A stretch of 64,000 nucleotides of DNA from Nitzschia sp. DOCU1 (GCA_951394045.1 OX595985.1:3596001-3660000); one strand, 5' to 3'; shown: positions 20,050 through 33,100, counted from the stretch's first letter. Made by a program: numbers and translations. The notes: generated by a model not told the origin, from the letters alone.

Positions 20050-20582
20050 TGCAGTACACTGCTTTACACGTCGACTCCTTCGGATGATTGTAGTCCATAA
20101 TTATTAGTCTATTTAGTCATGCTTGACATCATGGGTGATGACGTAGCATGACGAAAGCGTTGCGCGCGGACGCGGACGCTAGGCCGGTCTCGGACATCGT
20201 CGGACAAGGCCCATAACCTATTGACGTCACCGACGATGTGACGTTGCATGACGCAGGCATCGCGCATGACTCCAGCTAGTCGAATGCCGATGAGATCCTA
20301 GTGTCAATGCCACCTAAGATCTGGCACCTCGGTGACATTGAGGTAACTATACTTTATTCCAGAGTAGCTGACAACGTCTAAAGAACCCTAGTACAACGTC
20401 GTAGCTAGTCTACTACAAGATGCATCAACCTCCTGTTCGGATTGTTGTCGATGCATGTCAAAGGTCTCGACTCTACTAGAACTACGAGAGCCTACGAGAC
20501 AACTTGCATGAGAAATACATCTAGTTTTTAACCTAGCCATAATTTTTCGCAACCTTTTCGATCCTACAAACGACGTAGTGCA
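20050..20582 (+). repeat. GyA2 5' LTR (533 bp)
   Basis: Begins TGCAGTACACTGCTTTACACG and ends GACGTAGTGCA; a clear copy of the GyA1 LTR with scattered differences. The palindrome AGTGTTAACACT follows at 20584-20595. No 3' partner LTR is present. Confidence 0.92.
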
Positions 20583-20633
20583 TAGTGTTAACACTCCACG
20601 ACAATCGTCGTGATCAAGTTCTAATTATTCAAG

Positions 20634-21808
20634 ATGAAGCTCTCTAACGCAACCGTTGCCGCCGCCGTGGCCATTCCTCGACATGACATGACGAGAAAGG
20701 GTTTTCAACGAGCCCCGATCCCAATTCAACGTGAACCGGAAGTTGTGGTGAACAAGGAAAAGTTGGTTACCTTCAAGTGCCGCAATGTTCCGGATGATCC
20801 AGCCTCCACTCAGTTTGAACTGTCGATTCTTCCGTTCAACGGCGACGAGTCGCCTGAAACTTGGTTTCGCCTCCAGGAAAAGGCAAACAAGGTGATCAAA
20901 GGTCAGAACCTGACCACCGGTCCGCAAAGGTATGAATTCTACCGCCGTATCCTTACCGGAAAGGCCCTTGCCAAGTTCGAGGAAACCGCAGCGACCGCTG
21001 GGAATGAAACTACTGCGAATTTGAAGACCGTGCTCCAAGGAGTGACGAACTACGTTTGCCAGCGCGCGCCTTGCAGACCCAGAAACGTTACATGCGCCGT
21101 TTGTGTCGCAAGCCTCCTGAGATGTCAATGAAGGAATATATCAGCCGCTTCCAGCAACTCAACAGCTACTTGGCGATGTTTGATACTACGCGTGGCGACA
21201 GGAACAAGCTCCCGAACGACGAGATTATCGAGCATGCGGAGTTTGCCATTCCCGCTAGCTGGCGTCAACAGATGATCCTGCAAGGTTTTGAGCCGATTGA
21301 CCACACTTTGGACGAGTTCACCCAGTTCTGCGAGCGCCTCGAATTTACCGAAAAATTGCACGAAGCTCATCACGTCCGTAAGCAGAAGCCAGATGGCAAC
21401 CATCCTCCGAAGGGGAAGCGAGACCCGCGAATGGATCACTCAAAGCCTGCCATTAAGCGTGGCCCAACTGACAAGACTCCTCCCTTTAAATGTGCCTACC
21501 ATGGCCCCAACTGGTCCCACAACACTGGGGACTGCAAGATGGTGGTGGCGCAGGCCCAGAAGATGGCGGCCGCCCATGGAAACTTCATCAAGAACAGCGA
21601 TAAAAAGCCTCGTTACGGCAACCGTACTTGGGTACGTGACGATGGCGGCGCCAACAAGAAAGAAGAACTGCATGCCATGATCCAGAACATGGTCAAGGAT
21701 GCGGTCAAGGACGAACGCAAGCGCAAGGCGATTGATCCACCCGACGAAGAAAACTTCAATGTGGACGAACTCTTGGGTAACCTTGTCGCTAGCGACGATG
21801 AAAACTGA
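20634..21808 (+). pseudogene. gag: GyA2 gag, frameshifted
   Basis: Same gag as GyA1 and GyA4, with the same M-K-L-S-N start. A one-base deletion near 21055 (GTTTGCCAG against GTTCTACCAG in GyA4) breaks the frame; the rest is readable from 21056 to TGA 21806-21808. The C-x2-H-x5-H-x4-C knuckle is intact in the second part (near 21493-21537). Confidence 0.9.
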
Positions 21809-22102
21809 AGGTGTGAGCGAGTTGTACACGAAAAATCTAGTTTAATGCATAATGTTAAGGACGAGTTATCCTATTACAAAAACTCTGAAAGAGTAGGTGG
21901 AAAACACAAAAATTGCGGATGTGATGAAGTTTTCGTTTTCCACGAGCAACACGATGGAGCACGACGCGCGCACCCATCTGTCTATGTACCATCCGAGCCG
22001 GGCGAGATCTTCGCCTCGTTGGACCAATGCATTAATTACCGTATCGCGGCGGAATCGCACGCGATAACACGACTGTACAACCGGAGCTCACCCAAACGCC
22101 AG
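21809..22102 (+). pseudogene. pol: GyA2 pol, 5' fragment before Harb1
   Basis: Pol N-terminus in the gag frame after TGA; ATG at 21845 (M-H-N-V-K-D). It ends at CAG 22100-22102, the left copy of the Harb1 target duplication. The next codons lie at 30159. Confidence 0.9.
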
Positions 22103-22131
22103 GACTTTCCGGTAGTAGACATTCTTTGCCG

Positions 22132-22154
22132 AACCCTAACCCCCTAACCCTAAG
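22132..22154. repeat. Telomere-like repeat near the left end of Harb1
   Basis: AACCCTAACCCCCTAACCC and a final TAA form a short run of CCCTAA-type units about 30 bp inside the left terminus. CCCTAA/TTAGGG is the common eukaryotic telomere unit. The run is too short to be a telomere. Confidence 0.7.
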
Positions 22155-22247
22155 TAGAAATGTCCTAGCGTTCTTCAACGACATATACGCAAATGCGAAT
22201 CGCGTTAAATTGATAATTCCTTAGTGTTCGTCATCTCATAACGAATC

Positions 22248-22441
22248 CAAAAACCCCGTTTCGAAAACCCCGTTTCGAAAAAACCCCGTTTCGAAAACCC
22301 CGTTTCAAAAAAACCCCGTTTCGAAAAAACCCCGTTTCAAAAACCCCGTTTCGATAAAACCCCGTTTCGAAATACCCCGTTTCAAAAAACCCCGTTTTGA
22401 TAACACGCCGTTTCGAAAAAACCCCGTTTCGATAACACGCA
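22248..22441. repeat. Harb1 left subterminal array, AAAACCCCGTTTCG units
   Basis: About 12 copies of a 12-17 bp unit with core CCCCGTTTC separated by A-rich spacers. It shares an ordered sub-block with the right array (29868-30017) in the same orientation. Possible binding sites for a transposon protein; not CRISPR, as no unique spacers exist. Confidence 0.85.
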
Positions 22442-23709
22442 GTGATAAGCAACAATCAATTATGGCACGTGGATGAAATCGCGAAGTGTTGGATTGCGAA
22501 ATCGGATTCTGGTGCGGATGACCATAGAGGATCTCGTTTAAAGGAATGTCAATAACGGTACGATAACCGAATTATATGGACAACATAGAGAGCTCCGTAA
22601 TGAAGCTTTCTATCCTCCACCGTGCATCCCCATATGACCTTGGATGGATCTTTCAGATGAATGACTGACGTCAAATGACCCAAACATCAACAACGAGGAC
22701 AACAACGACGACGACGACGATGACATTACAAGAAAACCTCATCATGATCATGATCATGATCATGATCATCACCATCACAACCATCGCAACCTTCATCAAC
22801 ACCCTTCACTGTTGATTGATGCTTATATACTCAACAATACCCCGTCTCTCCCCCCCCCTTCTCGTTCGGCTCCTGTTTCGATTAGGTTCCACCCTGTCGT
22901 CTTGAGTCCACGGAAGGGGTTCGAGAACGGAACCCGGGGGCTTTCTACGTGGCTGTAATGGCCACCCCATAACGGGAATCGAGGCTGCAACGAGCCTCGG
23001 GGCCATAGTGGTGGTCTTGAATACCCTACTACGACCGTCGTTCCGCTGGAGGGCCCCGATTGGCCCTAGCCGAACGACGACACAACAAGAGAATTTGTCG
23101 GCAACGACGACAAAGATCCCCAGGGGCGCTGTAATGGGCGCCCTATTGGGAAAAAGCGGGGCCCTACGAGCCTCGGGGTTGCTATGGTGCAATCCTTATC
23201 TACTACTACTGTCGTTTCCGCTGGTGGGCCGGGGGGGCCCAAGCCGAACGACGCTACCCTACTTCCCCCGTCTTCGCTGGCGCCAACTTAGAGTATGGCA
23301 AGCCGAGACGATGAGTCGGCTAGGACAGCCGACTTTAAATAAGAACGTCCCGGGGGCCCGTCCTGCCTCTGGTTAGTCGACTTGAGCTGGTCCCTGGCTC
23401 AGTCGGCAGCAAGATTTAGAGTTGGCCCTGACACGGCCGCTCTTTATCTTGCAGAAAGGGAGCCGCTGCGCTACACCTTCCAGCAGCAAAACATCGTCCC
23501 AACTAACTCCAAACGGATTAGAATATCCGGGGACGATGCAAGTAAGGTAGAATTACATACACACAACAACTATTTGAATTTGAAGCAATGCTCTTGACGA
23601 TGCAAGCTAGCGACGACGAGACGAGCAACGACGATCACGATTGCAATTTTCATTACTAGTATCAACTAGAACGTAAAATAATGTTCTAGAACTTCACTTT
23701 GTGCTACAA
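22442..23709. other. Harb1 internal non-coding region
   Basis: No convincing gene. It contains a CATGAT microsatellite at about 22741-22770 and two diverged copies of a roughly 130-bp GC-rich unit (about 22955-23080 and 23130-23256, each with an ACGAGCCTCGGGG word and ending near GCCGAACGACG). Confidence 0.5.
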
Positions 23710-26503
23710 CTAATTAGAGCCCCGACCTTTAGCTTTCTCTTGCAAGCGATTTGAGCGTCTTGGCGGCTCATCCTTGTGGGTATTGCCGTCATTGTCAAGA
23801 AAATGCTTGCGATCACCCCGACAACTTGGTGATTCAGGGTCCCTGCCGCGTTTGCGGCTTGCATCATCTGGTTCCGGATCAGACGACAGTTTTGCTGCCT
23901 CTGTCTGCTCCGCTGCTTCTGCAAATCGCTTCCAATCACCCCGCCAACTTGGTGATTCCGGATTCCTGCCACGTTTGTGGCTTGCATCCGACTCTGGCGA
24001 CGGTTTTGCTGCCTCTGCCCCCTCCACTGCTTCTGCAACTCCCGCCTTTTCGTTGTCTGGTGCCGCTGCGGAAGACTCTGCCCCTACCACCTGCTGTACT
24101 TCCACCTTTTGTTCTTCGGTTTCTGGATCCGGATTGGGATCGGAGGCCTCTGCCACCTGCTGCACTCCCGCCTCTTGTTCTTCTGTTTCTGGATCCGGAT
24201 TGGACGCGTCACACTTCTTGTGAGTTCTTGCAGGCTTACCGTTGCTGGTATGAGAACTTGGGTGGTACCTGCTAGTGTACTGTTCGGCACGGCTGAGAAT
24301 ATCATTTGCTGCTTTGCGTGCTTGGGCAGCAAGATCCGTGGCAGCAACTGCTTGATTGGCTGCCGACGAATTCACAGGTGGTGATTTCAGAGAGGCAACA
24401 GAAGGCGGCACTGCACTCGCCGAGGCAACACTTGCAGGGGCGACAAAAGGCGGCACTGCACTCGCCGAGGCAACGCTTGCAGGGGCAACAAAAGGCGGCA
24501 CTGCACTCGCCGAGACAACGCTTGCAGGGGCGACAAAAGGCGGCACTGCACTCGCCGAGGCAACGCTTGCAGGGGCAACAAAAGGCGGCACTGCACTTGC
24601 CGAGGCAACGCTTGCAGGGGCAACAAAAGGCGGCACGACCCTCGCCGACGGGGCAAAGCTTGCTGCAACAGAAGGCGGCACTGCACTCGCCGAGGCAACG
24701 CTTGCAGGGGCAACGGAAGGCCGCACAACCCTCACCGACGGGGCAAAGCTTCCTGCCGCAACAGAAGGCGGCACTGCACTCGCCGAGGCAACGCTTGCAG
24801 GGGCAACGGAAGGCCGCACAACCCTCACCGACGGGGCAAAGCTTCTTGCCGCAACAGAAGGCGGCACTGCACTCGCCGAGGTAGTACTTGCCATAGCCCT
24901 TGCCGAGGCAGTGGCGGGAGCCGGTGGTGCAGGAACAGCTATGGCAATCAGTGCAACTCCTACATAAAGTAAAATGGTTTCAAAGAACAACACTGTTAGA
25001 CGAATAAAAGTTACACTACCACTAGGGCATCATAGGGGCAGGACCAGCAGTCGAAGAGGCTAGAGAACCAACCGTACCTTGAAGCAAGAGGTCTAAGGCA
25101 TGGTTGTTGCTGGCCGTGGGGGCATTATCAACCTTGCGAATGGTCCCCACCTTCAGAAGCTCAACGTACACAGTGGTATACTGCATGAGCATCTGCATGC
25201 CATTAGAGAGGGTGACCTGCCTGGCAGATGCCTCGAACTTGAGTTCAAGATTATCTTCAGAAGTGTTGCTGCTAAAGCGTTCGTTAGACACATGAATGCC
25301 CTTCGGAAGCACAGCAATGATCTTCTTGGTTCGCATTTGAGGCTCGGCACTTTCCAGGGCAGTGACAATTTGCCTGTGTGCATTGCGAGTAGACTTGCAT
25401 TGACCACGGGCTTGTCCGTAGAGGCCCTCGACCTCTGTACGGTTCCTCTCGTGTTCCTTCCAAACAGGAACAGTCCAGACAACACTCTCGCCATCAGCCG
25501 CAACAACGGCAGAATAGAGATTGTTCTGGACATCTAACACATCAACATCGATGATCTTGAGGACAATCTTGTCACCAATTTCCTGGGCGTTGATGGGAAC
25601 TCCAGGGGCAAAGAGGGCACGCAAATCCCCATCACAGTTCAGGGGGTCTTCGAGGTCGATTTGATACTTGCAATCACGAGCAGTCTTGGCTAGAAAAATA
25701 AACAATAAAAGTTAGCATTCATGGAATGTTGACAGAAACCACAAATCGCACAAACTTACCCGCAAGATGATTGGCAGTAGTGCGCCCCGGGCGCATGAAC
25801 ATTCTTGTTTCCATGATGATTGCCTCGTTAGGATTCTCTGCAATGCTCGTGCTATGAATTGAGTCGTCCTCGTCGTCACTCAATCGGGCACCAAAGCTCA
25901 GCTTTCTTGCAAGGTCGGAAATCGTTGGTGAAAAGCTGCTTGACTTGTTGTTGTCGCTGCTGCTGCTGCTGCTGCTGCTTCTTGCCCTATTCAAAGACAA
26001 AGAACGAGGCTTGAACGAAACCTTTCTCAAGTCAAAATCCGGATTCGATGCCACGTAGCTGTCGAAGGACTCCGCACAAAGATACGATCCAAGAATGCGC
26101 TTGTAGTCGCCTTGAGAGTTGACCTTTTTCAGATGTTTGACAAAGTGTCGAGCCTGTGTCCGACGTTCAACTTCGTCACCGCGTTTGTTTCCAAAAAACC
26201 CACCAAGTTTGTTGAGAAGCTTGGAAATATCTTGCTGGTTGGAATCACAGAGGACTTGGATTCCGCCTTGCTTTTCGATTTCGATGACAAGCTGCTTGCG
26301 GACTTCGAGTGGCAGACCGTTCTTTCGGCCTTTTGCAAGCAAAGACGGGGGTGAGCTCCCGACCGCTGACGAGAAGCAGCAGTAGTGTTGCTTGTAGGCG
26401 TTTTCTTCTTCGAAGAAGGAGGAGCTGAAAGGCTTGAACGTGGATGAGGGTCCGGTGGAGATTGAAGCGCAGGGCGTTTTGTGTGCGAGCGTGTGGAAAC
26501 CAT
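23710..26503 (-). CDS. Harb1 third gene: spliced accessory protein, unknown function
   Basis: Three-exon model on the minus strand: exon 1 26503-25760, intron 25759-25690 (GTAAGT...TTTCTAG), exon 2 25689-25078, intron 25077-24960 (AAG|GTACGG...TATGTAG), exon 3 24959-23710. Both introns split codons after base one. The 2606 coding bases are one short of 869 codons, which agrees with a one-base deletion seen near 26350 where the frame changes. Exon 1 starts M-V-S-T-R-S-H-T-K and has a Ser-rich tract; exon 2 has V-L-P-K-G-I-H-V-S-N-E-R-F. Exon 3 encodes 15-residue Ala/Pro/Val repeats (45-bp minisatellite, 24410-24900) and a basic tail with K-R-G-R-D-P-E-S-P. Harb2 carries a homologue (58585-60092). 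I do not recognise the family. Confidence 0.7.
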
Positions 26504-26807
26504 GCTTGCAATCGTTGCCGAGAGGAAAATGTGGCTTCTTTTTGCGAAGCTCGGTGATTGCAGAGCGCCGCTTTGTAGGAATTGGTAGAAAGCCTACCAA
26601 GCACAGTGGCTTGCATTGATGGCATTGGTGGCAAGTTAGCTGTAACATAGAAAATAGTGAAACACAGTTGCTTGCATTCAAAACTTCTATAGGGTAGCCA
26701 TTCGTGAATCTTCAGAGCACGACATTGGATGCAACGACTTTTTGCGTTCGGTCGAGGTGTGGCATATCTAAAAGTCTTAGACACTAAATAATAGGTATAT
26801 GCCTTGC

Positions 26808-26975
26808 ATTCCCGAGTTCTGATTCGGCCAAATCGGTCGCTCGTGCTTTAGTCAAGGTTCCATCAGGGTCAGATATGCCCCCAATGAGAGCGTTCCCGAA
26901 TTCTGATTCGGCCGAATCGGTCGCTCGTGCTTCAGTCAAGGTGCCATCAAGGTCAGATATGCCCCCGAATGAGAG
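26808..26975. repeat. 84-bp direct duplication between divergent Harb1 genes
   Basis: Two copies (about 26808-26891 and 26892-26975) of a unit containing TTCTGATTCGGCC, AATCGGTCGCTCGTGCTT and CAGATATGCCCCC. They lie between the 5' ends of the accessory gene (minus) and the transposase (plus), a natural place for a shared promoter. Confidence 0.7.
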
Positions 26976-27010
26976 CATTTCCGCCCCGCTAGCGACTCCC
27001 ACCCTCAACC

Positions 27011-28716
<1,706 letters not shown>

Positions 28717-28768
28717 TATATAGATATAGTTACTATTAAAATTGATAATACTATTAGAATTATCCTTA

Positions 28769-29503
28769 CTACGAAGCTTTGAACTGTTTGCCCTTTTCTT
28801 TGAGTGTGTGGCGCCACTTCTCAGTATCGATCTCTTGTTTGAGAAAAGCGCGAAAAGCATTCAAAGGGAAGTGCTCGTAGTACTCGGGTCTAGAGCCGTA
28901 GAGGTCCCTCTTTCGCATCGTAATGTGTTTGTTTTCAATAATGTCGTCCCAAATGAGGGCTTGCGCATCTGAGCCCTGCCATTGTTCGTACCCCTTGTGG
29001 GAGAAGTGCGAAACTTCATGGAGGGCGGCGAAGCGATCGAATGCCTCTTTATCTGGTGCGACACGATCCATGTCGTTTCGGATCTCATCTTGAAGGGCTT
29101 TTAGACGTTGCTTGAACTTTTCGTGGTTCCACTTTGCATATTCCGGGTGCGACAGGTAGACTTCTTCCCAATCCAGACCATTGTTGTTGCATGAGATTTC
29201 TCCGTTGCGAAGGCTCTCCTTGAGAAGTTTGTAGGCCTTCAACTTCTTCCAATTCGGAGGCTCTTTCCGACCCACTGGGGTTCTTTCCTTAAGAACAGCC
29301 GTTCTCAACGTTTTCAGGCGGCCTGGAAGCTTTTTACGAGAGTACGATGGACAGTACGCCTGCCAAATCTCGTTATAAGAAATGGAGAGCGAATGCTTCT
29401 CATCAAGTGGGAGCTCGCCATTTTGAAAGGCCATTAGCAAGCGGAGGCGTTCCCCCGACTCGTTCCATGGAACGGTTGGGTGGTCGATGTCGGAAACTGG
29501 CAT
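28769..29503 (-). CDS. Harb1 second gene: repeat-module protein, 244 aa
   Basis: Open frame starting M-P-V-S-D-I-D-H-P. It appears to contain three copies of a 60-70 residue helical module. The clearest is W-Q-G-S-D-A-Q-A-L followed by L-Y-G-S-R-P-E-Y and F-P-L-N-A-F-R; a second has W-K-K-L-K-A-Y-K-L-L ... S-H-P-E-Y-A-K-W. Harb2 has a homologue (57682-58455). PIF/Harbinger elements usually encode a Myb/SANT-like DNA-binding partner needed for transposition; this protein holds that position, and its small Trp-anchored helical modules would suit that role. The Myb relation is inference. Confidence 0.75.
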   Translation of the reverse strand: MPVSDIDHPTVPWNESGERLRLLMAFQNGELPLDEKHSLSISYNEIWQAYCPSYSRKKLPGRLKTLRTAVLKERTPVGRKEPPNWKKLKAYKLLKESLRNGEISCNNNGLDWEEVYLSHPEYAKWNHEKFKQRLKALQDEIRNDMDRVAPDKEAFDRFAALHEVSHFSHKGYEQWQGSDAQALIWDDIIENKHITMRKRDLYGSRPEYYEHFPLNAFRAFLKQEIDTEKWRHTLKEKGKQFKAS

Positions 29504-29867
29504 GGTGTTGGTGCAATAATGATATAGAGAAGCTGTTGTTTAAGCCGCTTTGTCTACAATGATGTCGATGAAAAGAGGCAAGACAAAAGAATGCGAAAAT
29601 GCAGGGGAACGAGAGGGAAGGAACGGCTCGAATCGATGAGACTCGAGGTGCGCGCATGGCACAACAGAAGCACAGGCGCCGAATTTCAACAAGGAAGATT
29701 CGCGCCAAATGACAACAAGGTAGTTATTTGTAGAGGCCTCTTCGGCCGTGTTGTTATCGCGGTGCCATTGGTGTCTATGATAGTTGAACAAATTGATATG
29801 CATCACTTATCTGTTGCCCACGCTCCCTCTAGTCATGTTACTACTTGAGCATCGGCATCAAGTTGGA
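29504..29867. other. Harb1 region upstream of the repeat-module gene
   Basis: Probable promoter/leader side of the 28769-29503 gene. No supported coding sequence seen. Confidence 0.5.
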
Positions 29868-30017
29868 AAAACCCCGTTTCGCAAAACCCCGTTTCGAAAA
29901 ACCCCGTTTCGAAAACCCCGTTTCGAAAACCCCGTTTCGAAAAAACCCCGTTTCGAAAACCCTGTTTCGATAAAACCCCGTTTCGAAATACCCCGTTTCA
30001 AAAAACCCCGTTTCGCA
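29868..30017. repeat. Harb1 right subterminal array, AAAACCCCGTTTCG units
   Basis: About ten copies of the CCCCGTTTC-core unit, direct orientation relative to the left array and sharing the block ATAAAACCCCGTTTCGAAAT. Confidence 0.85.
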
Positions 30018-30158
30018 TCAGCCGTTGGCATGAAGTTCTGAAAGGAAATCTAATAGCAATATATCGCGTTAAATACTGGGCCTTGTTAAAAATTGCGAGG
30101 TCCCAATTTAAGGAGCACGATCCCACGTAGGGCCTACATAGCGCAGTACCGGATAGTC

Positions 30159-33100
30159 CAGAAAACCGCGCCAGACGAAATTCCGTACTGTTTCGCGCAA
30201 ATTAACACGCGCCTAGGCAAGGCCAGGGCGGCAGCGTTGACGACGCTACTAGACACCGGAGCATCACGAGGACTGATCTCCGAGAAGCATGTCAAGAAAC
30301 TACGTGTCAGGACGACACCATCGAGAACCACCTTCACGACAGCTGGAGGTGTCGTCGAGATGCACCGCGAAGTAAAAATCCAGTTTAAACTTCCGGAATT
30401 TCATGCCAATAGGGTGATCGAATGGGTCTTCCAGGTGACATCCGACCTTGGCAACTACGACATGATCATTGGCAGAGATCTTCTGCGAGAACTAGGTGTC
30501 AAGTTCGACTTCAAGTCAAGAGAAGTCGAGTGGGACTCAGCTGCGATAGCAATGAAAATATTCGGCGAGTCGCCCAACGAAGACGCTTGGCAGGCCGACG
30601 CAGATGGCAGTGCCAAGTCTATTAATATTAAACAAATATTAGACGCTAAATATGCCCCAGCGGACATTCCGCAGAAAATCTCCGAGATGAACCATCTGTC
30701 GGAAGAAGATAAATCCGCCCTCAAGATGCTTCTTCAGAAACATGAGACGCTCTTTGACGGCACGCTCGGCACCTGGAAAGGCGAGCCCTATGATATTGAG
30801 CTAAAGCCTAATGTCACGCCACATCATGCGAGGCCATATCCAGTGCCGAAGGCTTATGAGCAGACGCTACGCGACGAGGTCGACCGCCTCTGCGCAGTAG
30901 GCGTACTAAAGAAAGTTAACCGCTCTGAATGGGCGGCACCGTCGTTCATCATCCCAAAAAAAGGACAAGACGGTACGATTCATCAACGACTTTCGCGAGC
31001 TCAACAAACGAATTAAGAGGAAGCCATTCCCACTACCTAAAATACAAGAGCTACTGTTAAAACTAGAGGGTTTTCAGTACGCTACTAGTTTAGACCTAAA
31101 CATGGGCTACTACCATGTGGAACTTAGCCCAAATGCAAAGAAGCTTTGCACTCTCGTCTTCCCGTGGGGAAAATATGAGATGCAATGACTACCTATGGGA
31201 CTCAGCAATAGCCCCGATATCTTTCAAGAAAAGATGTCGTCGCTGTTCGCGGATCTAGAGTACATACGTACGTACATACACGATCTTCTAGTACTTACTA
31301 AGGGTAGTTATCTAGACCACCTAGAGAGACTCGATGTGGTACTACAACGTCTGAAAGACACGGGACTTAAGGTAAACATCAAGAAGTCCTTCTTCGCGAA
31401 AGCGGAGCTCGAATACCTTGGCTACTGGATTACCCGAGACGGCATCCAACCCGTAGCAACCAAAGTGCAGGCAATTCAAGCCATGCTCGCACCGCGCAAT
31501 AAGAAGGAACTACGCGCTTTCATCGGTATCGTGAATTATTATCGCGATATGTGGGTGCGCCGATCGCACATCCTCGCCCCGCTCGCATCACTTTCGTCAA
31601 AAATGGCTAAGTGGGAGTGGACCGGCGCGCACCAAGAGGCATTTGACACGATGAAGAAAATAATAAGTAAGGAAGTTCTCCTAACTTACCCGAACTTTCA
31701 GTTACCGTTCGATATACATACCAACGCGAGCGACACGCAACTCGGCGCAGTCATCTCGCAAAACGGTAAGCCAATCGCGTTCTATAGTCGCAAGCTCAAT
31801 CCCGCGCAAACACGGTATACCACTACTGAGCGGGAACTACTAGCTATTGTAGAAACGCTCAAGGAGTTTCGTACGATTCTCCTGGGTCAACAGATTCGCG
31901 TCTACACCGACCACAAGAATCTCACCTATAAAAACTTTAACACTGAACGCGTTATGCGCTGGCGACTCATCCTCGAAGAGTATGGTCCCGAACTAGTCTA
32001 CGTTAGAGGTGAAACGAACGTAGTAGCGGACGCTCTTAGTCGACTTGGTAAGGACGAAAAGCCCTTTACCGAGGCCAACTTCGCAGAGTACTTTGGGGGT
32101 GACGAGCTACCCGAAAGCGTCTTCCCCCTCACCTACAAGTACATTATGCGACATCAGCGCAAGGATACCGCGCTTCTCCAAAAAGCAGCGTCGGGCAATA
32201 GATATAGTGTAAAGGTTTTTCGTGGGGGCGGTAAGAAACGTCCTCTAGTAGTTAGAGATAGTAAGATAGTTATTCCGCAGTCACTCCAACGCCGATGCGT
32301 TGAGTGGTACCACGAGACACTGTGTCATCCGGGCGAGACGCGCACGGAGCACACGATTCGACAGCACTTCTATTGGAAAGGACTGCGAACCGACGTCGTC
32401 GATATTTGCAAGAAATGCAGGTTGTGCCAATTAACAAAACGCAAGACCCTTAAGTATGGGCACCTGCCAATTAAGGAACCCGAGAGCGAACCCTGGGAAA
32501 TCCTATGCGTCAACCTCATAGGCCCTTATTCGATTAACTGGTAAACGAGATAAGGGTAAACAGAAACAACTCGAGCTTTGGTGCCTTACCATGATTGACC
32601 CGGCAACTGGCTGGTTCGAGATGGTTCGCGTACCCAACAAAGAGGCTTTTAGTATCGCCGAATTAGCCGAAAAGACGTGGTTCACGAGATACCCGTGGCC
32701 ACAACAGGTTATTTATGACCGCGGTACGGAGTTCATGGGCGAATTCCGGCGAATGGTCAAGGAAGACTACGGCGTGCTTGCGCGCCCAATCACTGCGAGG
32801 AATCCGCAGGCGAACGCAATACTCTACCAAGTACACCAAACTATCGGGAACATGATTCGTACGTTTGAACTGCAGCACTCAGACGATACAGTCGGACTCG
32901 ATGGAATCCTGGCAGCTGTGATGTTCGCCGTTCGCGCGACGTACCACACTACGCTACAGGCTACGCCGATGCAACTAGTATTCGGTAGAGATGCGATTCT
33001 CAACACCCGCTTCAAAGCTAACTGGAAGCTCATCCGTGAGCGCAAGATGCAACGCATTGTGAAGAACAATGCAGAAGAAAACAAAACGCGATTGCCGTAC

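Noticed and set aside
24306..24967. Long plus-strand open frames with Gly-Gly-Thr-Ala repeats opposite the Harb1 accessory exon 3
   Set aside because: The 45-bp minisatellite has a length divisible by three, so several frames stay open. Splice sites and the match with Harb2 support the minus strand.
24940..24993. Signal-peptide-like start (M-L-F-F-E-T-I-L-L-Y) on the minus strand
   Set aside because: It lies in the intron before exon 3. The acceptor TATGTAG|GAGTT and the Harb2 parallel make it non-coding.
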